Positions 16,306 through 23,657 of a stretch of 45,383 nt of DNA are shown piece by piece. The position numbers and the translations under genes were made by a program. Source of the stretch: Silvibacterium sp. (lineage in GTDB: Bacteria > Acidobacteriota > Terriglobia > Terriglobales > Acidobacteriaceae); contig JAFAKX010000244.1 of the NCBI GenBank assembly GCA_019234945.1, positions 1 to 45,383 on the forward strand, written 5' to 3'. The notes under the pieces are model-generated. The model was not told the origin of the DNA, ran no database searches, and was given only the letters and a program-made list of their open reading frames with translations. Each line of letters opens with the position of its first letter. Within the stretch, counting starts at the first letter, position 1.

Positions 16306-17289
16306 TTAGCGGGGCGCCCATGCGTCAACAATTAGTTTAGCAAGGCGCGCCATGACCACTTCGCCCTGATTGTCGGGTGTCCAGCTCTGGTCCTGATTAG
16401 CCCAGGTGAATTCGGAGATCACGATCGGTCCATGCTTCGTGAAAACTACGCCGACATCGTTCCGAACGGCGTCGAGCGAACCGGTCTTGTTGCCGATGTT
16501 TGACTCAGCTTCGGACGTGTCCTGCGCTTCGAGGTAGCGTGGAATGCTGTTGTGATAGAACTGGTTCTTCAGCATGTGCATCGCAGCGTCGCAGGGCGGC
16601 TTCGTCTGCGCATTCGGCAGGTGATCCGTCCCCTGCGATTGTCCCGGAACCGCTCCTGATGCCCCGGGAGGGTCCAGGTCGCAGGCAACCAGGCGCTTCA
16701 TCACACTGGCCATCTCGCGGGCCGTTGTTTTGCCGAGGCCAAAAGTCTTCTGATCGGCAGGCATGGGTCCCAGGGGCGGTTTGTAGACCTTTTTATAGAG
16801 CCAGGTGTCTTTCAGGCCGAGCGAGACGATGCGGTCGTCAATGTTCTTGAGGCCGAGATGGTCGATGGCGAGGTTGGTCGCGGTGTTGTCGCTAAGGACG
16901 ATCATGAGCGTCAGCACGTCCTTGAATGTCAGCGTCTGCGGGGTATCAAAGAAAGGCAGGATTCCCGATCCTGAGACCTGATCGTCGTGACTGAGCATGA
17001 TTTTGTCTTCAAAGTGCGCCTTGCCTTCGCGAATCTGCTGGAGCGCTTCGTACAGGATCGTCAGCTTGATGACAGATGCGGTCTGGACGGGCGTGTCGGC
17101 ATCGAGAGCGACCGTTTTCCCGGTGGTCAGATCTTGGGCATAGAGCGCGACCTTGCCCGGGTGCGATGCGGCGATGGACTGAAGGCGTGACGCAAGCGCG
17201 GCATCCTCTTCTCCGTGCAGGGTGAGTGCGCAGAAAATAAGCGGCAAAAAAGCGGCGAACAGGAAAAGTCGTTGGGGCGTCCGGATCAT
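16306..17289 (-). CDS. Class A beta-lactamase-like serine hydrolase lacking the omega-loop Glu
   Basis: This 327-residue protein has a signal peptide (MIRTPQRLFLFAAFLPLIFC) and the class A serine-enzyme motifs: S72-x-x-K75 in ASVIKLTI, SDN (S133) in VLSDNTATNLAI, and K268-T-G in NKTGSLDA. Between SDN and KTG, where class A enzymes carry the deacylating glutamate in an ExxLN omega loop, residues 160-191 contain no glutamate. A 40-residue insertion with a cysteine precedes KTG. It may be a D,D-peptidase-like or penicillin-binding enzyme rather than an efficient beta-lactamase. It is divergent from the class-C-like hydrolase with only 44 bases between. Confidence 0.85.
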   Translation of the reverse strand: MIRTPQRLFLFAAFLPLIFCALTLHGEEDAALASRLQSIAASHPGKVALYAQDLTTGKTVALDADTPVQTASVIKLTILYEALQQIREGKAHFEDKIMLSHDDQVSGSGILPFFDTPQTLTFKDVLTLMIVLSDNTATNLAIDHLGLKNIDDRIVSLGLKDTWLYKKVYKPPLGPMPADQKTFGLGKTTAREMASVMKRLVACDLDPPGASGAVPGQSQGTDHLPNAQTKPPCDAAMHMLKNQFYHNSIPRYLEAQDTSEAESNIGNKTGSLDAVRNDVGVVFTKHGPIVISEFTWANQDQSWTPDNQGEVVMARLAKLIVDAWAPR

Positions 17290-17301
17290 TTCAGCTACTA
17301 T

Positions 17302-17321
17302 AGGGCCTGCTTACAGGCCCT
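17302..17321. promoter_or_regulatory. Perfect palindrome between two divergent serine-hydrolase genes
   Basis: AGGGCCTG and CAGGCCCT form a perfect 8-base inverted repeat around CTTA. It occupies nearly half of the 44-base divergent gap. A TATAGT hexamer on the minus strand (17302-17297) abuts it. One regulator could control both genes from here. A related element lies at 7239-7262. Confidence 0.5.
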
Positions 17322-17333
17322 GGGCAAACTCCT

Positions 17334-18500
17334 ATGCCTCCGCCGCAGGTTTCCATCCCGGCAAGCGCACTGAAGGGCCGCGATCGCTTTCGCGCGGCGC
17401 GTGAGGTGGTGGAGCGGGCAATCACAGAGCGCGCTTTTCCCGGTGCGGCCTGGGGAGTGCTGGTCGATGGCGAAGTTGTGGCGCTCGAGGCCGCGGGGTG
17501 CTTCACCTATGATCGCGATGCACGCGAGGTGACGCCCGCCACGATCTTCGATCTCGCCAGCTTGACCAAGGTGATGGTCACAACCGCAATGGCCATGATC
17601 CTCTACGACAAAAGCCGGGCGAAGCGTACCGGGTTCCAGCCGGATCCGCGCGGTGTGCTCGATCTGGAGGCGCGGCTGGGCGATATTCTGCCCGGCTTTG
17701 TCATCGGCAAGGAGCCGGGATCACACAAGGAGCGCGTCACAATCGGCATGCTGCTGGCCCACTCGTCGGGCCTGCCGGCTTATGGGCGGCTGTTCGAGAA
17801 GCATCACACCCCGGAAGCGATGATGCGGGCCTTGCTCCACCTTCCGCTTGAGGCGCAGCCAGGCACGCGGGCCGAATACTCGGATATCGGATTCATGCTG
17901 TTGGGAAAAACGCTCGAGGTGCTATCGGGCGACCTGATGCTGAGGTTCTTTTCGCGCGAGATCGCGTCTCCGCTGGGCCTCGAGACGGCGCGGTTCTGCC
18001 CGCCCGAGGACTGGAGACCGCATATTCCTCCGACGGAGGAGGACCGTGTATACCGGCGGAGGGTAATCCAGGGAGAAGTTCAGGACGAGAATTGCCACGC
18101 TTTGGGCGGAGCGGCCGGGCATGCCGGCCTCTTCGCGAATGCGCTCGATGTGCTCCGGTTCGCCGCTTGCGTTCTGAACGAGGGCCGGACGGCGCATGGG
18201 CGGCCACTGTTTCAGCCCGAGACGGTGAGACTGTTCGCAACCCGGCAGGCTGATCCGCCAGACACAACCCGCGCTCTGGGATGGGATACGCCCAGCGAGC
18301 CGTCCTCTTCAGGCAGGTATTTCTCGCGGAGCTCGATCGGGCACCTGGGCTACGCCGGAACTTCGCTGTGGATCGATCCGGAGCGAAAGCTTGCCGTGGT
18401 GCTGCTGACAAATCGCACCTGGCCCGACCGGTCAAACAAAGCGATCCAAAAAGTGCGGCCGGCATTCCACGATGCTGTTGCTGAAGGAATCAACCAATGA
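17334..18500 (+). CDS. Class-C-beta-lactamase-like serine hydrolase (probable peptidoglycan recycling)
   Basis: This 388-residue protein has no signal peptide and should be cytoplasmic. Motifs of the beta-lactamase/transpeptidase-like fold are S76-L-T-K79 in FDLASLTKVMV, Y182 in AEYSDIGFML (Tyr-Ser-Asp instead of Tyr-x-Asn) and HLG (H337) in IGHLGYAGTSLW. The segment DENCHALGGAAGHAGLFANA resembles the serine-hydrolase module found joined or next to NagZ-type glucosaminidases in some bacteria. It is followed 86 bases later by murQ, supporting a role on muropeptide fragments. Substrate unproven. The ATG at 17334 is just after the palindrome. Confidence 0.82.
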   Translation: MPPPQVSIPASALKGRDRFRAAREVVERAITERAFPGAAWGVLVDGEVVALEAAGCFTYDRDAREVTPATIFDLASLTKVMVTTAMAMILYDKSRAKRTGFQPDPRGVLDLEARLGDILPGFVIGKEPGSHKERVTIGMLLAHSSGLPAYGRLFEKHHTPEAMMRALLHLPLEAQPGTRAEYSDIGFMLLGKTLEVLSGDLMLRFFSREIASPLGLETARFCPPEDWRPHIPPTEEDRVYRRRVIQGEVQDENCHALGGAAGHAGLFANALDVLRFAACVLNEGRTAHGRPLFQPETVRLFATRQADPPDTTRALGWDTPSEPSSSGRYFSRSSIGHLGYAGTSLWIDPERKLAVVLLTNRTWPDRSNKAIQKVRPAFHDAVAEGINQ

Positions 18501-18548
18501 CACAAAAGTGTGCTACCGAATTCAAGAGCCAACGCTGATCCTTAGAGC

Positions 18549-18554
18549 TATAAT
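18549..18554 (+). promoter_or_regulatory. Candidate -10 box upstream of murQ
   Basis: A perfect TATAAT lies 32 bases ahead of the murQ start. No good -35 is found at 16-18 bases, so murQ may have its own weak or activator-dependent promoter, or be read through from the hydrolase gene. Confidence 0.35.
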
Positions 18555-18586
18555 AAGGAAGCACACGTTCCGGGAAAAAAACCTTT

Positions 18587-19558
18587 ATGGCCACTCTGAC
18601 GCACCCACAGGCTGAGCTCAAAAGTTCAAATCATAAGAGCATTCCCACAGCAAATTTACACGAGCTCATCACGGAAAGCCCCAACGACGCATCCCAGGGG
18701 TTCGACACCAAATCAGCACTTGAAATCGCCAGAATCATCAATCATGAAGACGCGAAGGTTGCGGCAGCAGTAAAGAAGGCGCTCCCGGAAATTGCGGAGG
18801 TTATCGATTCCGTCGCGCGAAGTCTGCGCGAAGGCGGGCGTCTCATCTATATCGGAGCAGGTTCGAGCGGACGCATTGCTTCCCTCGATGCATGCGAATG
18901 TCCGCCATATTTTTCCACCTCACCGCAGACCGTGCAGTACATTATGGCGGGCGGCCCTAAGGCGCTGGCTTCGCCGGTCGAAGTGAATGAGGACTCCGAG
19001 GAGCTGGGGCAGCGCGATATCGCCCGCCGGCGGCCGACGCGCAAGGACATGATCATCGGGTTGTCGGCCAGCGGCCGGACTCCCTACGTTGTAGCGGCCG
19101 TCGCCTATGCGCGCGCGCGTGGCGCAAAGACGGCATGCATCACCTGCAACTACAACATGCCCCTGGCTGCAGCAGCTGACATCGCGATTGTAGCGGAGGT
19201 AGGGCCCGAGGTAATCTCCGGTTCGACGCGCATGAAGGCCGCAACGGCGCAGAAGATGATCACGAACATGATCACCACCGGCGCCATGACCCGGCTCGGC
19301 TATGTGTACGAGAACCTGATGGTCAACGTGCACATGCAGAACTCAAAGCTGGTGGAGCGCGGGATCGCGATACTCATGCGCGCGTGCCATATCACCCGCG
19401 AAAAGGCCGTCGACGTGATCAAGTCCGCAGGTCGGAGCGTGCCGGTAGCGCTCGTCATGCTGAAAGCGGCCGTTGACAAGCCGGAGGCGGTGCGGCGGCT
19501 GGCGCGATCGGACGGGAATGTCCGACTCGCGATCGAAGATACGACAATGGATCTCTGA
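18587..19558 (+). CDS. murQ: N-acetylmuramic acid 6-phosphate etherase
   Basis: This 323-residue SIS-domain lyase splits MurNAc 6-phosphate into GlcNAc 6-phosphate and D-lactate during peptidoglycan recycling. Characteristic segments are LITESPNDASQGFDTKSALEIA-type start (LHELITESPND), IYIGAGSSGRIASLDA, CECPPYF with the likely catalytic glutamate, VNEDSEELGQRDI, IGLSASGRTPYVV, EVISGSTRMKAATAQK and MVNVHMQNSKLVERG. A 15-residue N-terminal extension precedes the core. The upstream serine hydrolase and downstream murA fit a wall-recycling setting. A strong hairpin terminator follows the stop. Confidence 0.95.
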   Translation: MATLTHPQAELKSSNHKSIPTANLHELITESPNDASQGFDTKSALEIARIINHEDAKVAAAVKKALPEIAEVIDSVARSLREGGRLIYIGAGSSGRIASLDACECPPYFSTSPQTVQYIMAGGPKALASPVEVNEDSEELGQRDIARRRPTRKDMIIGLSASGRTPYVVAAVAYARARGAKTACITCNYNMPLAAAADIAIVAEVGPEVISGSTRMKAATAQKMITNMITTGAMTRLGYVYENLMVNVHMQNSKLVERGIAILMRACHITREKAVDVIKSAGRSVPVALVMLKAAVDKPEAVRRLARSDGNVRLAIEDTTMDL

Positions 19559-19585
19559 ATCAGATTCTGAGTTCGGAATTCACAG

Positions 19586-19616
19586 GCCCGTCGCAAATGC
19601 GGCGGGCTTGCTGTTT
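19586..19616 (+). terminator. Rho-independent terminator after murQ
   Basis: GCCCGTCGC (19586-19594) pairs with GCGGCGGGC (19599-19607), with one G-T wobble and an AAAT loop. TTGCTGTTT follows. It lies 28 bases past the murQ stop and separates murQ from the toxin-antitoxin operon. Confidence 0.65.
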
Positions 19617-19630
19617 AACCCCTGCCACGT

Positions 19631-19651
19631 GGTTATAACCTTAGTTATAAT
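19631..19651 (+). promoter_or_regulatory. Promoter/operator of the AbrB-Doc operon
   Basis: GGTTATAACC (19631-19640) is a perfect palindrome, and GTTATAA is repeated 12 bases on (19644-19650). The second copy contains a perfect -10 TATAAT (19646-19651). GAGGAG (19659-19664) is the ribosome site. Binding of the antitoxin complex to the repeat would occlude the -10, the usual autoregulation mode. Confidence 0.65.
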
Positions 19652-19672
19652 CGGCGTTGAGGAGCTTGGACG

Positions 19673-19900
19673 ATGGCCAGGACTGTGAAAGTCACGACTG
19701 TCGGCAACTCTGTCGGGATTGTCCTGCCGAAGGAGATTCTCGCCCGCCTGAACGTCAAGAAGGGCGACACCCTCTATGTGACAGAGACGCCGGATGGGGT
19801 ACAACTGACGCCGTACAGAGCCGATTTTGATGAAACCATGGAGGTCGCCCAGGGCATCATGCGCCGGTATCGCGATACGTTGAGAAAACTAGCCGAATAG
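19673..19900 (+). CDS. SpoVT/AbrB-domain antitoxin
   Basis: This 75-residue protein has an N-terminal swapped-hairpin AbrB/MazE-type DNA-binding domain (TVKVTTVGNSVGIVLPKEIL, then LNVKKGDTLYVTETPDG) and a helical C-terminus (MEVAQGIMRRYRDTLRKLAE) likely to bind the toxin. Its stop codon is immediately followed by the toxin ATG. Doc toxins are classically paired with Phd, so this is an AbrB-Doc combination. GAGGAG lies 8 bases before the ATG. Confidence 0.88.
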   Translation: MARTVKVTTVGNSVGIVLPKEILARLNVKKGDTLYVTETPDGVQLTPYRADFDETMEVAQGIMRRYRDTLRKLAE

Positions 19901-20296
19901 ATGATCCTTTACTGGCTCACGAAACAGGAAGTGCTCGCAATGCACGCCCTGCAAATTACACACTTCGGCGGATCAAGCGGGATACGCGATGAAGGATTGC
20001 TGGAATCGGCGTTGGCGCGGGCACAAAACATCTCCACCTATGCTGAGTCGACGCCTTCGCTTGCGCGACTTGCCGCGGCCTACGGGGCTGGCATCGTTCG
20101 GAATCACCCATTCGTCGACGGAAACAAACGCACCGGCCTAATGGCAGCATTTGTTTTTATTGAACGAAATGGATCGCGGGTGACAGCTTCACAGGAAGAG
20201 GCCTATTTCGCCTTCTACGATCTGGCTGCAGGCAAGCTGTCCGAAGATGGGCTGGCACAGTGGCTTGAGGCTAATTCCGAACCGGTCTCAAAGTAG
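19901..20296 (+). CDS. doc: Doc-type Fic-fold toxin
   Basis: This 131-residue protein carries the Doc variant of the Fic motif, HPFVDGNKRTG (H69 to G79). The lysine in GNKRT replaces the glycine of AMP-transferring Fic enzymes, as in phage P1 Doc, which phosphorylates EF-Tu. The N-terminal LTKQEVLAMHALQI and GIRDEGLLESALARAQ are also typical Doc sequences. It directly abuts the AbrB-type antitoxin (TAG then ATG with no gap), so expression is coupled. The target is inferred, not shown. Confidence 0.9.
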   Translation: MILYWLTKQEVLAMHALQITHFGGSSGIRDEGLLESALARAQNISTYAESTPSLARLAAAYGAGIVRNHPFVDGNKRTGLMAAFVFIERNGSRVTASQEEAYFAFYDLAAGKLSEDGLAQWLEANSEPVSK

Positions 20297-20312
20297 CCAC
20301 TAACGCCGAGTT

Positions 20313-20338
20313 TTCCGCATCTCTTCCGCATTTACACT
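20313..20338 (+). promoter_or_regulatory. 11-base-period direct repeat and weak -10 upstream of murA
   Basis: TTCCGCAT occurs at 20313-20320 and 20324-20331, one helical turn apart, followed by TACACT (20333-20338), a 4-of-6 match to a -10 box. The repeat occupies the -35 zone, so an activator-type site is possible. Confidence 0.3.
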
Positions 20339-20367
20339 AGCCAGAGCAGGAGCGAAACCACAGCACT

Positions 20368-21678
20368 ATGGAAAAATTCGTAATTCGCGGCGGCAATCCG
20401 CTGCTCGGCACGATTCGTGTAAGCGGGGCAAAGAATTCGGCGCTGCCATGCATGGCAGCGGCAATCCTCACTGAAGATGAGGTGATTCTCGAGAACATTC
20501 CGCAGGTGCGCGACATTGAAACCGAGCGCAAACTGCTGGTCTCGATGGGCGCTGAGGTTGAGCTCGGCTATGGCCGCGCGCAGCACCGCACAAGCATCAG
20601 CTGCCGTGTGCTCTCCGACCCTGTGGCGAAGTACGAGATCGTCAAGACGATGCGCGCCTCTTCTCTGGTCCTGGGGCCGCTGGTGGCGCGCACGGGTCTG
20701 GCGCGCGTCGCGATGCCGGGCGGTTGCGCGATCGGCGGACGGCCGATTGACCTGCACATCAAAGGGCTCGAGACGATGGGTGCGACCATCAGCTACGAGC
20801 ATGGCTACATCGAGGCACGCGCGGAGCGCCTGAAGGGCGCGCACATCAACTTCGACAAGATTACGGTCACGGGTACCGAGGACATCCTCATGGCGGCGGT
20901 GCTGGCGGAGGGTGAGACGGTCCTCGAGAACTGCGCACGCGAGCCGGAGGTGACGGATCTCGCCGCACTGCTCACCGCAATGGGAGCGAAGATCCAGGGT
21001 GCAGGAACGTCAGTGATTCGCGTGCAGGGCGTCGAGCGACTGCACGGCGCGCGGCATCGTATCAATCCCGATCGGATCGAGGCTGGAACGTTTCTGGTCG
21101 CAGGCGCAATAACCGGCGGCGACCTTGTAGTCGCGAACTGCAATGCGGCGCACTTGGGCGCAGTGATCGTAAAGCTCGAAGAAGCGGGTGTCCGGATCGA
21201 TGTGATCGGCAAGGACTCGATCCGGGTACGCAGCGAAGGCAATCTGAAGGCGGCCGACGTGTCGACGGAAGAGTATCCGGGCTTCGCGACGGATATGCAG
21301 GCACAGTATATGGCGCTCGCAACGCAAGCCGAGGGCAGCTCAGTGGTGACGGAGAACATCTTCGAGAATCGCTTCATGCATGTGCAGGAGCTGGTGCGCA
21401 TGGGTGCAAACATCAAGGTGGATGGCCGCTCGGCTACGATTCGCGGCAAGTCTCCCTTGTCCGCGGCTGCTGTGATGTGCTCGGACCTGCGCGCGTCGGC
21501 CTCGCTGGTGCTGGCGGCCCTGGTTGCCGATGGCGAGTCGATTCTGGATCGCGTGTATCACATCGACCGCGGCTATGAGCACATCGAAGAGAAGCTCCGC
21601 GGTGTGGGTGCGCAGATCCGGCGCATGGGGAATGTGTTCGCGGACAAACGAGAGCTAGCGGCAGTCGAGGCAGATTGA
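20368..21678 (+). CDS. murA: UDP-N-acetylglucosamine 1-carboxyvinyltransferase
   Basis: This 436-residue enzyme adds enolpyruvate from PEP to UDP-GlcNAc, the first committed step of peptidoglycan synthesis. Motifs are SGAKNSALPCMAA (K22, N23), GPLVARTGLARVAMPGGCAIG with the catalytic cysteine C120, GRPIDLHIKGLETMGA, INPDRIEAGTF, STEEYPGFATDMQAQYMA and DRVYHIDRGYEHIEEKLR. A cysteine at the active site predicts fosfomycin sensitivity. The start ATG at 20368 gives the exact family N-terminus (MEKFVIRGG). It is downstream of the toxin-antitoxin pair by 71 bases. Confidence 0.96.
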   Translation: MEKFVIRGGNPLLGTIRVSGAKNSALPCMAAAILTEDEVILENIPQVRDIETERKLLVSMGAEVELGYGRAQHRTSISCRVLSDPVAKYEIVKTMRASSLVLGPLVARTGLARVAMPGGCAIGGRPIDLHIKGLETMGATISYEHGYIEARAERLKGAHINFDKITVTGTEDILMAAVLAEGETVLENCAREPEVTDLAALLTAMGAKIQGAGTSVIRVQGVERLHGARHRINPDRIEAGTFLVAGAITGGDLVVANCNAAHLGAVIVKLEEAGVRIDVIGKDSIRVRSEGNLKAADVSTEEYPGFATDMQAQYMALATQAEGSSVVTENIFENRFMHVQELVRMGANIKVDGRSATIRGKSPLSAAAVMCSDLRASASLVLAALVADGESILDRVYHIDRGYEHIEEKLRGVGAQIRRMGNVFADKRELAAVEAD

Positions 21679-21730
21679 TATTTGTGTTGTAGGTCTTCTT
21701 TATAGCGTCTAACTCCCGCAGGAGAGACGA

Positions 21731-22211
21731 ATGTCTTCGGACGACAAGGCTTTACGCGATCACTTGCTTGAACTGCTCCGCGGCAGCAGCGCCCACGTGG
21801 ATTTGGCAACGGTCGTCGATGACTTCCCGGAAAAGTTGCGTGGCACCCGGCCGGAAAAGACGCCGTATTCCGCATGGCAGCTGCTCGAGCACATGAGAAT
21901 GGCTGTCAATGACCTGCTGATCTTTTCGACCGATCCAAGCTACGCTGCGCCAAATTGGCCGGACGACTACTGGCCGGCGAAGGAAGGCGCCGCAGCCCGG
22001 AGAGTGGGAGAACTCAGTAAAAGCGCTGAAAGCCGATCTTGCGGCCTTCGCGGACCTGGTGCGCGATCCCAAGGCCAACCTCTACGCGAAGATTCCCTGG
22101 GGCGATGGTCAGACCCTGTTACGGGAGATCATGCTTGCCTGCGACCACACCAGCTATCATCTGGGCGAGATGGTCCTGATCAGGCGGCAGCTTGGCGCAT
22201 GGCGAAAATAG
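21731..22211 (+). pseudogene. DinB-superfamily protein gene disrupted by a frameshift
   Basis: The first frame from the ATG at 21731 (AGGAG upstream) gives a DinB-like N-terminal half: TPYSAWQLLEHMRMAVNDL and WPDDYWPAKEG. After about 21985 that frame becomes meaningless. The +1 frame then continues the family fold with PGEWENSVKALKADLAAF, then LYAKIPWGDGQTLLREI and ACDHTSYHLGEMVLIRRQ, ending at 22209-22211. The summed length, about 160 residues, is normal, and the likely metal histidines (EHM; DHTSYH) are retained across both frames. A one-base insertion near 21980-21990 explains it. It could be a decayed gene, a sequencing error or a programmed frameshift. Confidence 0.85.
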
Positions 22212-22229
22212 GGAAGAGGTGTAGGAAAA

Positions 22230-22640
22230 CTACTTCCAGCTCACGGCCAATTGCCAGCGAAGATTGCGCAGATCGGTCTTGCGCAGAACCCGCTCGTATT
22301 CTTCGAGCTCGGTGATGACATAGCCGGTCTCGGAACCGAGCGCCGTGGGCACATTCTTCAGGTAATCCAGCAATGTAATAACGGTGGTCAGACCGTCCTG
22401 CGGAGAGAACCATTGCGGAGGAGGCAGCGTCTTCGCCCACTCGGGATCGCCGGCGCCTTCTTCCAGCAGCAGCGCCATGGAATTCTGGTCAGCCGAGAAG
22501 AATTCGAGCAGCGGCTTGACTCCGAGGCGAATGGCGAGCTTTTCGAGTGCGTCTTCGTTGCGGGCGAGGGCATGTCCGTTGACGAAGATGTCGTAGCCAG
22601 GGTCGTCACCCTCAACGACGATGTACATGGACGCGCTCAT
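22230..22640 (-). CDS. Conserved-looking protein of unknown function
   Basis: This 136-residue acidic soluble protein opens with MYIVVEGDDPGYDIFVNGHA a few residues in, continues with DALEKLAIRLGVKPLLEFFSAD and PPQWFSPQDGLTTVITLLDYL, and ends with LEEYERVLRKTDLRNLRWQL. No membrane segment, signal or catalytic motif is evident. Codon use resembles the neighbours and no longer open frame competes, so it is probably real. I do not recognise the family. It is convergent with the broken DinB gene. Confidence 0.65.
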   Translation of the reverse strand: MSASMYIVVEGDDPGYDIFVNGHALARNEDALEKLAIRLGVKPLLEFFSADQNSMALLLEEGAGDPEWAKTLPPPQWFSPQDGLTTVITLLDYLKNVPTALGSETGYVITELEEYERVLRKTDLRNLRWQLAVSWK

Positions 22641-22667
22641 AGCCGCTCTGCCTTCTGTGCTTCCATC

Positions 22668-23594
22668 CTACTTCAGACTCCGATGCGGCGGAGCCTCGAA
22701 TTGCAGGCTTGTTGCCGGAGAAGTTACCAGCGTGGCTCGTGAAAGCAGCCAGACCGCGGCTCCAATGATGAAGACGGCCCCGACTATCTGCCCGGTTGAG
22801 GGCCTGGCGCGCAGGAGCCAGGCCGCCTCCGCGACGGCGATGAGGGTGGAAATCCACTGCAGGAGAGCAGTCTGCCATGCCTCCAGGCTTGTCAGCAGCC
22901 AGTACAACAGCGGCAGACTTACTCCGCTGATCAGCACGCCGAGAATCAGGATCGGAAAGACCGTCGCCGAGTTTGGGGCGAATACCCGGGAACGCTCCGT
23001 CGCAAGACTGACCGCGCCCAGAAGAAAAGCAGCAAAGGCGAACTGGATCGAAGATGAAAGCAGCAGATCACGGGTTCGAAGTTGCTTCTTTGCATAGTTG
23101 AGGGAGAAGGCCCCGAGGACGACTGCACACAGGACGATAAGTGCTCGGCCGAGTTGCGTGAGCGTGAAGGACAAGGCGGGGGCAACGAGCAATGTTACTC
23201 CGGAGATGCCGATTGCAAGAGATGGAATCGCGCTGCTCGCTATTTCCCCGCTCATCAGAAGGGCGATGAGCGGCATGAATGCAAACAAAACAGGGATTAC
23301 CGCGGGCGAAAGGTGCGGCGATGCCCGGATGATGATGGCGTAAGGTACCGCGAGGACCGTCAGGCTGAGGACCAGAGCGTCGCGGAAGAGTGCGGCGGAA
23401 AAGCGGGTCGATGTCGTACGATGACGAAGGCGTGCGATGAGGGCGAGAAGCGCTGTAAAGACGGCCGCGATGGAGAAACGCAACGCGCCGGCACGCAGTT
23501 GAGGAGTCTGCTTCAGGACCTCGGTAGTTGGGATCCAGGCGCTGCCCCACAGAAATCCGATGAGGGCAAACGCCAGTGTTGCGCGCCGGTTCAT
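22668..23594 (-). CDS. EamA/DMT-family permease
   Basis: This protein of about 308 residues is hydrophobic throughout, with roughly ten membrane helices in two EamA repeats. The opening FALIGFLWGSAWIPTTEVLK and the second-half ILGVLISGVSLPLLYWLL are typical drug/metabolite transporter sequences, and P-G-x-I-V-like GQIVGAVFIIGAAVWLL closes the second repeat. The substrate is unknown. The open frame includes a GTG at 23615; the ATG at 23594 with GGAG upstream starts directly at the membrane domain. The pnp terminator lies between this gene and pnp. Confidence 0.85.
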   Translation of the reverse strand: MNRRATLAFALIGFLWGSAWIPTTEVLKQTPQLRAGALRFSIAAVFTALLALIARLRHRTTSTRFSAALFRDALVLSLTVLAVPYAIIIRASPHLSPAVIPVLFAFMPLIALLMSGEIASSAIPSLAIGISGVTLLVAPALSFTLTQLGRALIVLCAVVLGAFSLNYAKKQLRTRDLLLSSSIQFAFAAFLLGAVSLATERSRVFAPNSATVFPILILGVLISGVSLPLLYWLLTSLEAWQTALLQWISTLIAVAEAAWLLRARPSTGQIVGAVFIIGAAVWLLSRATLVTSPATSLQFEAPPHRSLK

Positions 23595-23615
23595 CGACTC
23601 CGATGATACAGGCAC

Positions 23616-23648
23616 AACAAAAAGGGCCGCGCGATGCGCAGCCCCTTT
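23616..23648 (-). terminator. Rho-independent terminator of pnp
   Basis: On the minus strand, AAAGGGGC, then a GCGC-ATC-GCGC hairpin core, then GCCCTTT form an interrupted stem ending in a run of five T, within 10 bases of the pnp stop. AAAGGG/CCCTTT and GCGC/GCGC pair, with one mismatch and one bulge between. Confidence 0.7.
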
Positions 23649-23657
23649 CGGAATTGC

